This document shows positions 44,910-57,600 of a stretch of 64,000 nucleotides of DNA, piece after piece. The notes below the pieces were generated by a model. That model did not search any database. It was not told the origin of the DNA and saw only the letters and a list, made by a program, of their open reading frames with translations. The position numbers and the translations under genes are program-made. This DNA comes from Rhytidiadelphus loreus (taxonomy: Eukaryota; Streptophyta; Bryopsida; Hypnales; Hylocomiaceae), in assembly GCA_947034895.1 (NCBI GenBank), contig OX344764.1, positions 43,567,348 to 43,631,347 of the forward strand, read 5' to 3'. Numbering within the stretch: the stretch's first letter is position 1; each line of letters starts with the position of its first letter.

Positions 44910-45310
44910 GGACAGCTGCGTAGGCGACTGCGGGTGTGGGCGCGTGCAGGTCTGCCTTGGGCGACCTCGGGTGGAAAAATTGAGGCGACTACAGGTTTAG
45001 GGTGGAAGGTGACTACGGGTGAAGGGGCGACTGCGGGTCTGGGGCGCTAGGGCGACTTCGGGTGAAGGGGCGACCTCGGATGCAAAAAATAGAGGCGATT
45101 GCGGGTTTAGGCTTGAAGGCGACTGCGGGTGAGTGGGCGACTGCGGGTCAGGGGCTTTAGGGCGACTTCGGGTGAAGGGGCGACCGCGGCTTCGGGTACT
45201 GAGGGCGACCGTAGGTCCGACAGGTAGGGGCGACTGCGGGTTACAGGGCGACTACGGGTCGGAGTAACAGACAGCGACCGCGTGTTCCAGGGCGACCGCA
45301 GGTTCAGTTT
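44910..45310. repeat. GC-rich minisatellite, GGCGACTGCGGGT-type
   Basis: The motif ggcgactgcgggt, with variants ggcgactacgggt, ggcgacttcgggt and ggcgaccgcagg, recurs more than 15 times in about 400 bp, with irregular spacing. A larger unit of about 110-120 bp seems to be duplicated (44960-45080 and 45080-45190). It is noncoding. Confidence 0.8.
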
Positions 45311-45836
45311 AGGATTTCAGTTTGGCATATTCAATCTTTGAAGTAACACGTCACATAGGTGTTTTATAAGCGCAGAATTAGGTGCTACGTTATATTGGGG
45401 TTTACAATTTACAAGTGCAAATAATAGAGTCCATGAAATGTAAATTGAACAAACTTCTCTAATCCCAAAAATTCACCTAGTATAAGGCCACAATAATAAT
45501 GTCAACAACAATTATATTAATAAGTCATCGATATTGCTTTGAGGCGGACTTCAAATGTAGCCATACTTGCATTGCACTTTTATAACCTCGTTGCAGTCAT
45601 CACCTAACTGCCTACCAATTAGAACTCAACATATATTTTAAAACCGGTAATCTGTTCCTCATTCTAATATGCTCATATGCTTGATGAAGCATTACAAAAT
45701 CCTTACACATCAGGATGAAGGCTCAAAGCTTGAACTACAAAGATTTGCTACCTAACATATAAGCTAAAACCTTATAACTATAATTATAACTATAACTATA
45801 ACTATAATTATAATTATTGTTTACTTCTCTAGTACT
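45311..45836. other. AT-rich spacer with a short simple repeat
   Basis: No gene is visible. At about 45775-45822 the motif TATAAC/TATAAT repeats several times (simple repeat), just downstream of the stop of the minus-strand hAT gene. Confidence 0.5.
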
Positions 45837-47476
45837 CTAGTCACCAGGTGTGAATGTGGAATTGCTCGGCACCTCATCAGCATTAGGGTCTGTATCTTCG
45901 TAAGACTCTTCGTTGCTCCTGTTGTCGCCCGAGCTTTCGATTTCATCATCTTCCCTTGTTACTACTTCGATTTGTACCTCACGCTCTACCTCTGAGTTCA
46001 GATTTCGAACTTCTGTATCTACATCACTTAACCCTTCAGTTTGCACAAGTCGTTTCGTGAGCCTCAACGCATCCGTAGTTCCATCCATGTTGGATGCAGG
46101 GTGTCGCCCTCCTCTACTTGATTGTCCAACATTCTGGGTGGAACATCCCGCTCCAATGGTACACCATTGGACAATTTGAGTGGGTCGTTTAGGGTTTCGA
46201 GGTCCCCTCTCGTCAACCCTCCTAATACGCCTTTTCTGGCCTCTACTGTTGCGCCCCTGGATTCCTAATGATGATTCGCCAGGGCCAAACACGGATGAAG
46301 GTTGAGTGGGTTGTGGAGCTGAGCCGTGAACCTCTTCATCAATCGTCCGTAGAGCACCTCCACGCACCGGTGGCCTTGTTGGAAGGGTTGGGATAGACCT
46401 CCTCACTGTTGCCACATTTGTAGTCGTCTCTGGATTCAACGGCACATTCCGACTTTGATTCATAACATATGCCAATGGCACATCATCATCATCATCTGCA
46501 GTAACAGTTGTTCCAAGGGTAGATGCGTTCAATACAACGGGATTTGGTATTCCCTCGTGTACAACTTCATTGACTTCGATGGCCTCTTCTTCATGTTCGC
46601 TTCTCATTGGAACTTATGCACTGCTTCTTAAATTGCGGGCCATATTTGGAGGCGAACTAGTTGATATTGGAGATCTAGCTTCTTCCTCTACGGGTGCCAT
46701 GGGAATAGGTATGCCTTCGTCGTTGTTGTCGGGGGTGCTTTCCCTCCTCTGTGATGCATGTGCCGGCGAAATTGCATACATATTGTGCACGACGTTCTGC
46801 GGTGGACTGCGTACAGGTGAATTTCCAAGAGAAACATACCCATCGTCACTAAAGTCAAATGTATTCCCGTATATTGGTCGTGGAGGACTATGTGGCGGCC
46901 TAACCATTGCATTCCAAGGATTGTTGCGCAACCGATCCTCTTCATCCCTGCGGTTCTCGCGTTCTCTCATAAAATCTGGAACAACGTCGTCTTCTTCCCC
47001 TGAAGACAAAGGCCCATCACGCTCGTCCTCATCATCTCCATCTGTAAGCATCTGGTCGTAAAAAATGGCTGGGTTGTGTCCACGTTTATGACGTTCAAGT
47101 TTGTTGTTCGCGTAGATATACACCAATGTCTCCGCCTTTGTCGTGGCCAAGCGATTTCGCACTTTATTGTACACAAAGGAATACATGCTCCAATTCCTTT
47201 CACACGAAGATGCAGAGCACGTCAAACCGAGAATTCGCTTTGCAATTTTTGGAAGAGCATTGCCCCCCACACGATTCCACCATTGATGAGGCAATAATTG
47301 ACATTCAATGATATCGGGAGCCTCATGTAAAGGATCGAATGCACCTGTTTTCTCTTCAAATTGAGTTAGCTCCTACATTGCTTCCACCACTGACACGTTC
47401 AATGGTACGCTTAGTTTTTGTATGACTCGATTCAAAGCTCCCTTTGCGTAGCCATTGTTATGAATAGCCTCCACGT
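45837..47476 (-). pseudogene. hAT transposase, 3' part only
   Basis: Minus-strand frames encode the hAT C-terminal dimerisation region: PHQWWNRVGGNALPKIAKRI and LTCSASSCERNWSMYSFV (near 47290-47180) match the typical W...A...LL.....SSA.ERNFS pattern, with Cys-Glu-Arg-Asn-Trp. A long acidic Ser/Pro-rich tail follows. The frame is broken by TAG at 47373 and by a stop at 46614 that separates the tail ORF (46607-45837). The 5' side is cut at 47476 by a non-autonomous element, and the sequence beyond that element is unrelated, so the BED finger and most of the catalytic core are missing. It cannot be functional as it stands. Confidence 0.72.
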
Positions 47477-47804
47477 CAGGGTTGTCTATCCGGACGTGAC
47501 GTGGGCTTTTCAGGTCCGGAAGTCCTGACGCGTCGGTATTGCCGTCAGCCCAAAAAAAAAAAAAAAAAAAATTTTTTTTTTTTTTTGACAGCCAGTTTGG
47601 CACCCTGGAGCAAACCAGTGAACAGCCAGGTCGTCAAAAAAAAAAAAAAATTTTTTTTTTTTTTTTTTTTTGGACGGCCAGTCCGTCCACCGTTCAGGTC
47701 AACAATTTGACCGCCCAGGTGACGGCCCGACCATCCCAGTGGACGGACTACCCCGTCAAGGTGGACAGACCACCCGTCCAGGTCGACGGACGGACCGTCC
47801 AGCG

Positions 47805-47852
<48 letters not shown>

Positions 47853-47908
47853 TTTTTTTAATCCTGACGCACGCCAGGGTTGAATCCTGACGTCCGTCCG
47901 GACATCTA
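47477..47908. mobile_element. hAT-type non-autonomous element, copy 2 (inverted, one end lost)
   Basis: In reverse orientation this is the same element as 35273-35775. It begins CAGGGTTGTC at 47477, carries the ccggacgtgacgtgggcttt segment, three A/T hairpins (about 47552-47586, 47636-47671, 47806-47858) and the GGACGG/CCGTCC motifs. It stops about 35 bp before the expected far end, in tccggacat. The left flank ctccacgt has no partner on the right. The missing end and missing duplication point to a later deletion or to insertion of the neighbouring retroelement. Confidence 0.85.
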
Positions 47909-49167
47909 TGAGCCCCAAATTCGTCACTTGGGACTCATTGTTTTCTTTTTTTAGTTTATTACAAATTAAGGCATAAAGTAGTACAAAAAGCCCAAAAAAG
48001 AGTGTAGAACCAAAATAGGTATGTCACGTACCAGTATAGCATTTGGTCATAAATAGCCTTTTATCTATAGATTACCCATAAAACCCACTTGTATATAGGT
48101 TAGAACCCGTAATTAGTGGGAAACAATAGGGCTACTGGGAACTTACCCAAAATAGCCCAAAACCTAGTGCATGTGACCATGATAGGCTAAATTAAGTCTT
48201 AGGAGAGTGGGGGAGGTCTCCACATAAATCTCCAAAGATAGGTTCTAGTTTCCCCATTCCACCGACGAAACATTAGGAATCCAAATTGTTAGCTTGCAGG
48301 TGTTACTTGTCCCAGACAGGCCGCATGGAGGAATCTACAGCCGCCAGATAGTGTTCTCGGATCTGGAGCACGTCGGGACATCCACGGCAAAACCCATTCG
48401 CCAAGATTCCCTCACATGTGAAAGATTCCCTGACTGCCGGTGATTCAACCGAAGTCAGTTTTCACCTCGCCACCAACTGTGTGCTAGAATAGCCTAAGAC
48501 TTGGCACGTGGCTTGGGGGACTCCATGAGAGGTTCCCCAAAAAGTCTCGGTTTTTTCTGATCTCCAAAGGATCTTTTTCCGAGCACTCAACCGCCAAAAG
48601 CCACGTTGGGAAATTCATGGAAAATACCCAGGCCATGGTAAAATCTCACTAAAAATTAGACTAGCATCTTTTATGTTAATAACGCGCCCCGACAAATTTC
48701 ATGGTGTTCCAATAGCAAGAAGCAGCCAAAACTGACAACATCCCCCCAATTAATATTTATGGCAAGATCTTTGCGGGGTTGACCAGCGTCCCGGGAGCGT
48801 ACGAAGTCGGAACGAAGACATCAAGGAGCCTTTTATTACTCCCTAGAGCCTCCCCAACAACCCTAGCTAGTTACCCAAGCCAAAAGAGGTAAACCCCAAA
48901 AGTTAGGTTTTTACCTTTTTAATTGGCTCTAGTTGGCACTAGTTTCCGAGGGTTTTTTTGTGATAGAAATGGGGGTAGGGGATCCCTTAGGCTAAAAATG
49001 GCATTCTGAAGCCATTGGCGCAATCCATTTGCAATTCCGAGCTAAACTCCAAAAGTTAGAAACCAGGACCAGCGTAAATCCCAAGATTAGGTGAAAATCT
49101 CAAAGTTGGATGAAAATCCGGATGGATGAGGTTACTCGTCGAGGGGGGGAGTGGGCCCTTGGAAACC

Positions 49168-49175
49168 TATAAAAG
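49168..49175 (+). promoter_or_regulatory. TATA box, candidate retroelement promoter
   Basis: The sequence TATAAAAG is followed by ggggcccttctctctcccaa, a TATA-plus-pyrimidine patch arrangement common in plant promoters. It lies upstream of the polyprotein on the same strand. A similar TATAAAAG occurs at 62024-62031 downstream of the polyprotein, but the flanks of the two do not match. Confidence 0.45.
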
Positions 49176-51017
49176 GGGGCCCTTCTCTCTCCCAAAACAC
49201 CCCCAATACTTGTTTTGGGTCCGTAGGTCCAAGTTATCTTGGAATTTTTGGCATTTAGGCCAAAAAACCTCTACGGTGTTTTTGGAGCACTTTTGGCTCT
49301 CGTTGTTGTTCTATTTGCAGCTTTTAAAGGTCCTTGGAGTCCTTCTTCTTGTACGTATGTACTTTGTGTGTTTTCTTTGGCCTTCTTTTGGTCCCATTTG
49401 AAGAGTCTTTGGTGAAGTTTATCTTGTGTCATGCACTAACCCCAGAGTAACCCCCACCGTACCTTGGCGATGCCGCTTTAGGGGGCCTTTGGTGCATAAG
49501 TCTCTTAACGTTACTATCTTGCATGTACATGTGCCTTAGAAGAAAGATCTAACCCTAGTAACCCTTTCCCTTGATTGTGTGGACCCCACCCTTCGGGGGA
49601 CGGCGAAGCTTTGACCTTGTGACCCCTTGAGTCCTAAAGAGTGTGTTAAAACGAGTCCTAGACGGCGGAGCTTTGAATCCCAAACCTTGGCAAGTCCTAA
49701 AGTCGGTGTTAAAACCGATTCTACGGCGAAGCTTTGGACCCGGGAAGGTCTAAGTTCCAAAAGTTTAGTTCCCAAGATCTTCTTGGGAAAGATTAAAGTT
49801 TAGCTCCCAAGATACCCCCTAGGTGGTAGAAAGGCGGAAGAACCCCCCATAGGATAGCTGGGTTAACTCTCAGTTCATCCCCCAACGGCAAAGCTCTGCC
49901 CTCAAAAACGTCACATTTAGTCCAGCCCTTGTTTCACCCTAACCACAAAAAGTAATATCCAGTTTAGTTTTTAGCTGAGTGGGTTCCCATACGGGAACCC
50001 GAGAGGAGGGATTTAGAAAGGAGAAAAACCAGTACCAGACCAGCCACCAGCACCAGTACCGGGGTAGCCCGGCAGCGGGACCGGCAGCAGTACCGGCACA
50101 GTATCGAGGGAGTCCAGGGAGCTTGGGCGGGGGAGTCTAGGGGAGCTTGGGCTGGGGATCGGGGGAGTCCAAAAAGGGGGGGGGAAGGAGAAATCCTCAC
50201 CTCAACTAAATTCAGCACTACGGGACGATGCCCTACGGGGCCCCACCACACCTTTTTTTTGGTTTTTCATCACACTAAGATTGAAAACCGGGGGTCTAGT
50301 AGAAGACTAACGAAAGATCAACTCAAGGCTAAAGGAAGAAGGGGGGAAGAGAAGTCGCCATCCTACGCGTCCAAACCTGCACAACCTCTCAAGGTTCCTC
50401 ACCAACAAGCTACCTCACACAATGATGACAAAATTAGGAAGGGGGTAGTTATAGGAAGGAAGAAGGGAGAGACGATAAATAGTGTTGCGTCATAGGATTA
50501 GGTAGGAAATCTCAAAAGCTTCTTACAACCATTAGGAAAGAGATTAGGATGACACCAAAATGACGACGTAAGGGAATAGGTGACTCTTCCATTAGATTAG
50601 CGTCATATGGTGTAAGGTCTCATTTAAGGGGTTGGTAGGAATAGTGTTGAAGTAAAAGAAAAAGAGGCAAGGAGAAAGGAAGGAACCATTAAGGGTCTTT
50701 AGAGTGTACTACTTCGCCGAGGACTAAGCCGTTGGCATTTTACTACTTCAAACTACGTGTCGACTATGGAATACAAGCACGCGGCCGGAGGTATGGAGGA
50801 AAATGCCGCGCATGCCAACGACGATCAAGTGAGTCAGTAAATCAATCCCTGGGGCTATCTTTCTTTTAATTTACGCTAACCCTATTAGGTAGTGATTAAT
50901 TTCGATTAGCAATTGGGAATTAGGAAGGGGGGGCCTTGACTGAGACATAGAAGTTTACCAATAGGACTCGAAGTATCCAAACCCATTTCATACGTAGAAG
51001 TTGACCATACAAATAAC

Positions 51018-51440
51018 TAAATTAGAAGATCAAATTAGGAAAAAAGATAAATTAAATTAGAAGATCAAATTAAGGGAAAAGATAAATTAAATTAGAAGAT
51101 TAAATTAGATAAAAGATAAATTAAATTAGAAGATTAAATTAGATAAAAGATAAATTAATTTAGAAGATTAAATTAGATAAAAGATAAATTAAATTAGAAG
51201 ATCAAATTAGGGAAAAAGATAAATTAAATTAGAAAATTAAATTAGGAGGTAAATTAGATTAATTAAATTAGAAGGTCAGATTAGGAAAAAAGATAAATTA
51301 AATTAGAAAATTAAAGTAGGAGATAAATTAGATAAATTAAATTAGGAGATAAATTAGGAGAAAAGATAAACTAAAATAGGAAATTAAATTAGAAAGAAAA
51401 GGATAACTTAAATTAGGGAAAAAGATAACTTAGATTAGAA
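51018..51440. repeat. AT-rich tandem repeat (aaattagaagat...agataaatt)
   Basis: A unit of about 35 bp built from 'agataaattaaattagaaga' and 'ttaaattag' is repeated about ten times with small changes. It is noncoding and lies between the TATA box and the candidate primer-binding site of the retroelement. Confidence 0.85.
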
Positions 51441-51784
51441 AAACAAACCCAATCAATTTAGGAAACTATAGAAGGGACTTAGGTAATCCCTCCTCAGTCT
51501 TAGGAAAGGTCAATTAGCCTCAGATTCCCGTAGATTAGGATAGATCCGGTGATAGTTCGCATAGGCTGCCGTTAGGGGACGGTTAGCCCGAACTATTCCC
51601 TCGCCAATTGGGGGCAACTCCATTGTCACCTGCGGAAACTAGGAACTTAGTAAAGAAGATCCATTGCTTGGAAGGCACAATGGACCGACGTTTAGTCACC
51701 CGTTAGGTTAGAATTTAGTTAACCCCTAGAACTTGGTTGTGTCCGATTAATTACCAAGGGTGGGTAATTAAGCGCCCACATGAA

Positions 51785-51802
51785 TGGTGCGTCTGCCGGG
51801 AG
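51785..51802 (+). promoter_or_regulatory. Candidate primer-binding site
   Basis: TGGTGCGTCTGCCGGGAG resembles the TGGCGCCGTTGCCGGGGA primer-binding site used by Athila/Tat-type Ty3/gypsy elements (about 14 of 18 positions by eye). It follows a CA dinucleotide that could close the 5' LTR and precedes the polyprotein by 320 bp. Confidence 0.45.
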
Positions 51803-52121
51803 TTAAAGTTTAGAAGCTTGCCTTTTAAAAAAAAAAATTTCTCACATCAGAAGTTAGTTAGGGTAACACTTAGTTAGAATTAGAGTGTCTAGGTTAGAGT
51901 AATAATTAGCAATCATAGAAGGAATTAAAAGTGTTTATCAAGTTAATGATAAGAAAGATATTTCAAGTCTCTAGTTCGGTTAGTAATTAGTGGGAGATAC
52001 CTTAGGATACCTTTAAGATCTTTTTAGAGGTAGTAAGTAGAAATTAGGACTAGGTTGTGAGCATAAGGTGAGCGCTAGTAGTCGACAATAGCCACTCACA
52101 GAGGGGTAGGTCACCACCAAG

Positions 52122-55079
52122 GTGAATGTGAGGGTTAAACCCCCAACCATGGAGAGTCTAACTGGGACCTTCAATTTGCTTGCCAAACTCTATGACTACA
52201 TTGATGGGTGGGTCAACGATGACGGGATTGATACCCCACCCAAACCCTGTCCGGTCAAGTACACACCAATGCCCTGGGCCACCAGAATTGGCTCCTTCTT
52301 CCAGTTAGTGCCACCCGTTCCTCCAGCGGTCCCGCTAATGGTCACGACCAAGTACGAGGCAACTGCTGAGGTCCTTGAAGACAACAACACGACTGACCTC
52401 CTCCCGTTGGTTGATGACATCCCTATGGAGAGTATCTACCACTTGGAGATTGATGGCACCCAACCGATGGCTTGGGATCCCATACTTCCAGAGGAAGACC
52501 TCCTCCCCAGCTTGCACTTCCGCAGAACATCCGAGGGTTTCCAGGTGGGCTCTGACTTGCCCACCTATCCTCCAGTACCAAACGACTGGTACCATGGGCC
52601 AAGTGACCCAGTTCATGTTCAGGCGGCCGATTGGAAGGAGATTGACATTTCTTTCCAAGGGGAGGAGACAAAGCTGATCAAAGTAGGCGCACACCTCGAA
52701 GGTCGCGATTTGGAAGAATACCGTTCCTTAATCATGAGATACCGTGATGTCTTTGCTTGGTCCTACCTAGAATTGAGGGGGGTACCGGCCCAGATCGCCC
52801 AGCATACCATCCCACTCAAACTGGACGTTCAACCAGTTAGACAAAGACAGAGGCACATGAATCCGGCTCTGCAACTGATCGTCAAGGCAGAAATTGAACG
52901 ACTGCTAGCAGCCAAGTTTATTCGACCGGTAGAAATCACAGACTGGGTCTCCCCCATGGTGTTGGTGAAGAAGAAGAACGGGAAGCTCCGAGTATGTGTG
53001 GATTATCGGCAGCTGAACAAGAACACCCGGAAGGACCATTTTCCCTTACCCTTCATCAACACCATCGTGGACGAGGTTGCGGGCAACGAGATGTTCACCT
53101 TCATGGATGGTTACTCAGGCTATAATCAAATCTCCATCGCCCCGGAGGACTGGTCCAAAACCGCTTTCATTACTCCTTGGGGGACCTTCATCTACGTCGT
53201 TATGCCTTTTGGCCTGTGCAATGTCCCTTCCGCCTTCCAGCGCGTGATGAGCTTGGCATTCTCCGATCTGCTCCACAAATCCATGACCGTCTACATCGAT
53301 GACTTCAGTACTCAGTCCACTAGCAAGGACCACCTTCCGTTGGTTGAAGAATGTCTCATCCGTTGCAAAAGGACGGGAATCGCCCTCAACCCCGACAAAC
53401 TATTCCTAGGAGTTAAGAAAGGGGTGCTGTTGGGCTACGTCATCTCCAAGGATGGAAAGATGGCCGATCCAGAAAATGTTGAAGTCATAGTGAACCTCCC
53501 TGCCTCCAAGGACGTCAAGGGGGTACAACGAGTCTTGGGTCACGCCGGATACTACCGCGAGTTGATCCCCGACTTTGCAACTCATGCTCAACTTCTCACC
53601 AACCTCATAAAGAAATCAGTCAGGTTTGAATGGACTCCTCTATGCTAGCAAGGATATGATGAGCTCAAAAAAAGGTTAGCCACTGCCCCAGTATTAAAAA
53701 ACCCCGACTGGAACCAACCTTTCCATGTCTATTGTGATGCGTCCGCACTAGCCGTAGGGACAACCTTGTGTCAAAAGGACGAAGACTCCGGGTGTGAACA
53801 CCCTATTGCCTTTTCTAGTCGCCAGCTAACCTTGGCGGAATGCAACTACACCACCACTGAGAGGGAGTGCCTCGCCATGATCTTTGCAGTCAAAAAGTAT
53901 CGACATTATCTCCTTGCCAACCCAGTGGTGTTTTTTGTCAATCATATGGCAATTAAGTACATCGTCAACAAAGCGGAACTCAGCGGAAGGCTGGCACGGT
54001 GGGTCCTACTACTAGCAGAGTTCGATTACACAGTCGAGTTCAAGCCCGGGAAGAAGCACGAACGGGCTGACTACTTGTCTCGGATCTCCAGTACCCTTGG
54101 AACTGAGGAATTAAGTGATGACTTCCCCGATGAACGACTATTCGTCGTTCGAACCATACCTACTTGGTACGAACACTTGGCTCACTTCTTAAGCACTCAA
54201 CAATACCCAGAGGGCATGGACAAGAACGAGCGCCGCAAGATCCGGGTTAACAGTACCCATTTCGCCCTCATTGGGAACCGGTTATACCGACGGGGCATCG
54301 ACGGAATACTACGACGTTGTGTTTCGTACTACGAGGTACCTTCCATCCTAGAAGCATGCCACAACGATGCGTGTGGCGGCCACTTTTCGGGACGATTGAC
54401 GGCCCAGAAAATACTACGAGCCGGCTATTTTTGGCCGACGCTATTTGCGGATGCAAAGGCCCACACCAAAGGATGTGACGCATGTCAAAGGTACGCTCGC
54501 AACGACACCCGCTTGGACCTCCCTCTTCACCCATCCTTGCCTATTGCACCCCTCAAAAAGTGGGGTATCGATTATATAGGACCCTTTGCCCCCATGTCGT
54601 CTCAAAGGAACCAATACGTCATCGTCGCCACCGAATACCTGACCAAGTGGGCCGAGGCTAAAGCAGTCAAAAAGGCCGACGGGAAGCAAACGGCCATTTT
54701 CCTTTACGAAAACATCATATCACGGTTCGGGTGCCCAACAATCTTAGTTAGCGATCGAGGTTCCCACTTCCTCAATGAAACTATAGAGCTCATGACCGAG
54801 ATGTTTAAAATCAACCATCGGAAGACCACTCCTTATCACCCTCAAACCAATGTAGGGTTACCAGGACGTCCGGACGTGCAGACGTACGTCTGGACGTCCA
54901 GCGTCCGGACCCCCCCGGACGTCCAGTTTCATTTACAGTCCCAAAATATAGTGCATCTCCAACGTCCGCCCGGCCCGGTATGTCCGCCTGTTCGCAGCGT
55001 CCGATCAGACAGGGCGTTCGATTCCGACGGCTCGTCTAATCTGATAGGGCGTCCAATTCCGACGACTCGTCTGATCTGA
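52122..55079 (+). pseudogene. Ty3/gypsy polyprotein, 5' part: RT, RNase H, start of integrase
   Basis: One frame runs from 52122, interrupted only by TAG at 53646 (a Gln position in relatives), until the insertion at 54853. The reverse transcriptase shows LVKKKNGKLRVCVDYRQLN, FMDGYSGYNQI, MPFGLCNVPSAFQRVM and the YIDD catalytic box (about 53290). The RNase H has FHVYCDASALAVG and TERECLAMIFA, but the usual DH is NH (FFVNHMAIKYI). The integrase has the HHCC finger (CHNDACGGHFSG...CDACQRY) and two of the three core acids (GIDYIGP, VSDRGSHF). No gag or protease is evident upstream. The last codons before 55079 belong to the inserted transposon. Confidence 0.85.
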
Positions 55080-55505
55080 CAGAGCGTCCGATTCCGACGG
55101 CCTGTCCAATCCGATGGTCTAACAATCCCGCCCGTCCGCAGTGTCGGATCCAAAAGGCCCGTCCGCACTGTCATCCACTGTCGTCTGACGCCCCCGTCGA
55201 CTTTTCTATGCCTCATAATATATCATTGGATAGATATTCTTGAGAGCTTTCCAACGGTATATAATGCATCCAATTCGGACAAGAACTCCAACTATGGGAC
55301 TTCTCCAAAGATTGAAGTCTGCCTAGTCATCTGATCGGACGCCCCGTTCAATTGGACAAGCCGTCAGAATAGGACGCCCTGTCTTATCATTTTGTGTGCC
55401 TTATAATATATCATTGGAAAGGTATTGTTGAGAGCTTTTCAATGGTATATTATACGTTTGATTTGAACAAAGACTCCAAGTGTGGGACTTCTCCAAAAGA
55501 TTAGG

Positions 55506-56640
55506 TGCTAGATATTACTTTGTAATCTTCAACACTCTTAGATCCCTTATCTTCACACAAAAAGATCAAGTTGGTCATTATTCAGTTCACTACTAAACAT
55601 TAGAGACCATATTTTCACCAAAACTGCTCCAAAAGTGCCCTTACATTTACAAGCACCAAATTTTATATGAAAAACAATTTTAGACACATAAAACCGTAGG
55701 ACCTTGTAGTAAAATAGTTTGAAAAGTTGTGAATTTTTTTTTAGAATTTTCCATCATGTAGATTGTGATATATTAACATTTGAAGTGACAAAACCCTTTT
55801 TTTGGCCTTGTAAAACATATGGGTAGCTGCACTTCACAAGGTTACATTTGTATAAAAAATATCCAAAATTAAGGTTACTCTTTGGATTCATTCCGCAAGT
55901 CAAGTTGGCTAGGTGCTTGAAAAATTTTAGATCATTTGGAATTGTACAATATATAGGAAAAGAATAATAAGTAGGAAGCAGTAGAGAATGATTAAAAATA
56001 CTAAATTGTTAACAATTTATTTATAGAATTGAAAAATGCCAATCCCAATGTTTGTAATGTTTTAATAAACAATATACACCTAATGTTTGGTTTTTTTTTC
56101 AAGAATATTTAAAATTGAGTTAAATAAAAGACTTCAAAGTTTATTTTAGAGTAGAGATTCCATATCTAACCACAAACTAATCTAAACTAAAATTCCTCAT
56201 AACTTTCATCTCATTAATCAAAATGGAATGATTCAAAGCAGAAGAAAATGATTCAAAGCTTAATATATATATAAAAATCTAGAGAACCAATTTCAAATTT
56301 TTATTTCTTTTAAAGTGATCTTCAAAGAATTTTTTTCTGCTCGCGTTGCCCGCCGAACACTGAAAATTACATATCATGCAATAACTTTAAAACCATTTAG
56401 TCAAAAGTTATGAAAATTGTTGGGCCTTAAAGCTAATCCTTGGCCACACATTGTGTGAAATTTCCAAAGAGAAAAAATAAAAATTTCGTCTATAATGAGC
56501 TGCCTAAAATTGTAATGTTGCCAAAAAACATTGTTTGGATGTTTAGGAGTTAATCGTGAGATTTGCTTGCAATTGTATTGTTAGAACCTTAATACGCTTG
56601 ATTAGTTTTATATTACTAAGAATATGATCAATTGACCATA
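55506..56640. other. AT-rich interior of the foldback element, left part
   Basis: AT-rich sequence with only short ORFs. It lies between the terminal 180-bp repeats and the first 340-bp unit. No coding potential and no repeats are obvious. Confidence 0.5.
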
Positions 56641-56647
56641 GACACTT

Positions 56648-57600
56648 CCGACGGCCACTTCCGACGGCCCACTTCCGACGGCCTACTTCGGACGCCTAGA
56701 TTTTTCCACATTTCCTAACACCCCCTCAGAAACTTGTCCATAACTTCTTGGTCGAAGGTCCAAACTTGAAACGGATTGCTGGAGATGAAACCTTGCTTGA
56801 TTTCCAAACTTTTTCTAGTTCAAAGTTTTTCAAAAAAATGTATTCTACTATGCGGAAATGAGGTCTGAACATTGACTTTTCTTACATTATATTTCTTATG
56901 GCTAGTTTGAATTTGGAAGGGGGAAGGTTGGTTGCCTGGTTCCACTTGGATTCTTCTGACGCCAAACTTCCGATGGCCACTTCCGACGGCCCATTTCCGA
57001 CGGCCACTTCCGACGGTCACTTCCGACGGCTACTTCGGACGCCTAATTTTTTTTCAAATTTCCTAACACCCCCTCAGAAACTTGTCCATAACTTCTTGGT
57101 CGAAGGTCCAAACTTGAAACGGATTGCTGGAGATGAAACCTTGCTTGATTTCCAAACTTTTTCTAGTTCAAAGTTTTTCAAAAAAATGTATTCTACTATG
57201 CGGAAATGAGGTCTGAACATTGACTTTTCTTACATTTTATTTCGGATGGCTAGTTTGAATTTGGAAGGAGGGAAGGCTGGTTGCCTGGTTCCACTTGGAT
57301 TCTTCTGACGCCAAACTTCGGACGGCCCATTTCCGACGGCCACTTCCGACAGCCACTTCGGATGCCTAATTTTTTTTCAAATTTCCTAACACCCCCTCAG
57401 AAGCTTGTCCATAACTTTTTGGTGGAAGGTCCAAACTTGAAACCGATTGTTGGAGATGAAACCTTGCTTGATTTACAAACTTTTTTTAGTTCAAAGTTTT
57501 TCAAAAAAATGTATTCTACTATGCGGAAATGAGGTCTGAACATTGACTTTCCTTACATTTTATTTCGGACGGCTAGTCCGAATTTGGACAGCTGGTCTCA
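56648..57600. repeat. Three direct 340-bp units in the foldback element
   Basis: The anchor 'cttgtccataactt' recurs at about 56733, 57081 and 57404. Each unit has a cluster of cacttccgacggcc motifs, a cctaacaccccctcag stretch and a gtattctactatgcggaaat stretch. ORFs of 83-103 aa arise in each unit (for example 56898-57209 and 57281-57532) and repeat the same translation, which shows they are by-products. Confidence 0.85.

Larger units (their letters stand above)
47909..51784 (+). other. Probable 5' noncoding part or LTR of the Ty3/gypsy element
   Basis: About 3.9 kb without a long ORF. It contains a good TATA box at 49168-49175 followed by a pyrimidine-rich stretch, as in LTR promoters. Diverged repeats with 'cggcgaagctttg' recur near 49600, 49665 and 49725. 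It ends in CGCCCACA immediately before a candidate primer-binding site. If this is all LTR it is unusually long, but I see no matching 3' copy in the window. LTR boundaries are therefore not proven. Confidence 0.4.

Noticed and set aside
8243..53648. Stop-codon reassignment (TAG read as Gln)
   Set aside because: TGA, TAA and frameshifts also break these genes, and TAG terminates the polyprotein at its expected end. Deamination of CAG explains the bias more simply, though it is kept as a testable alternative.
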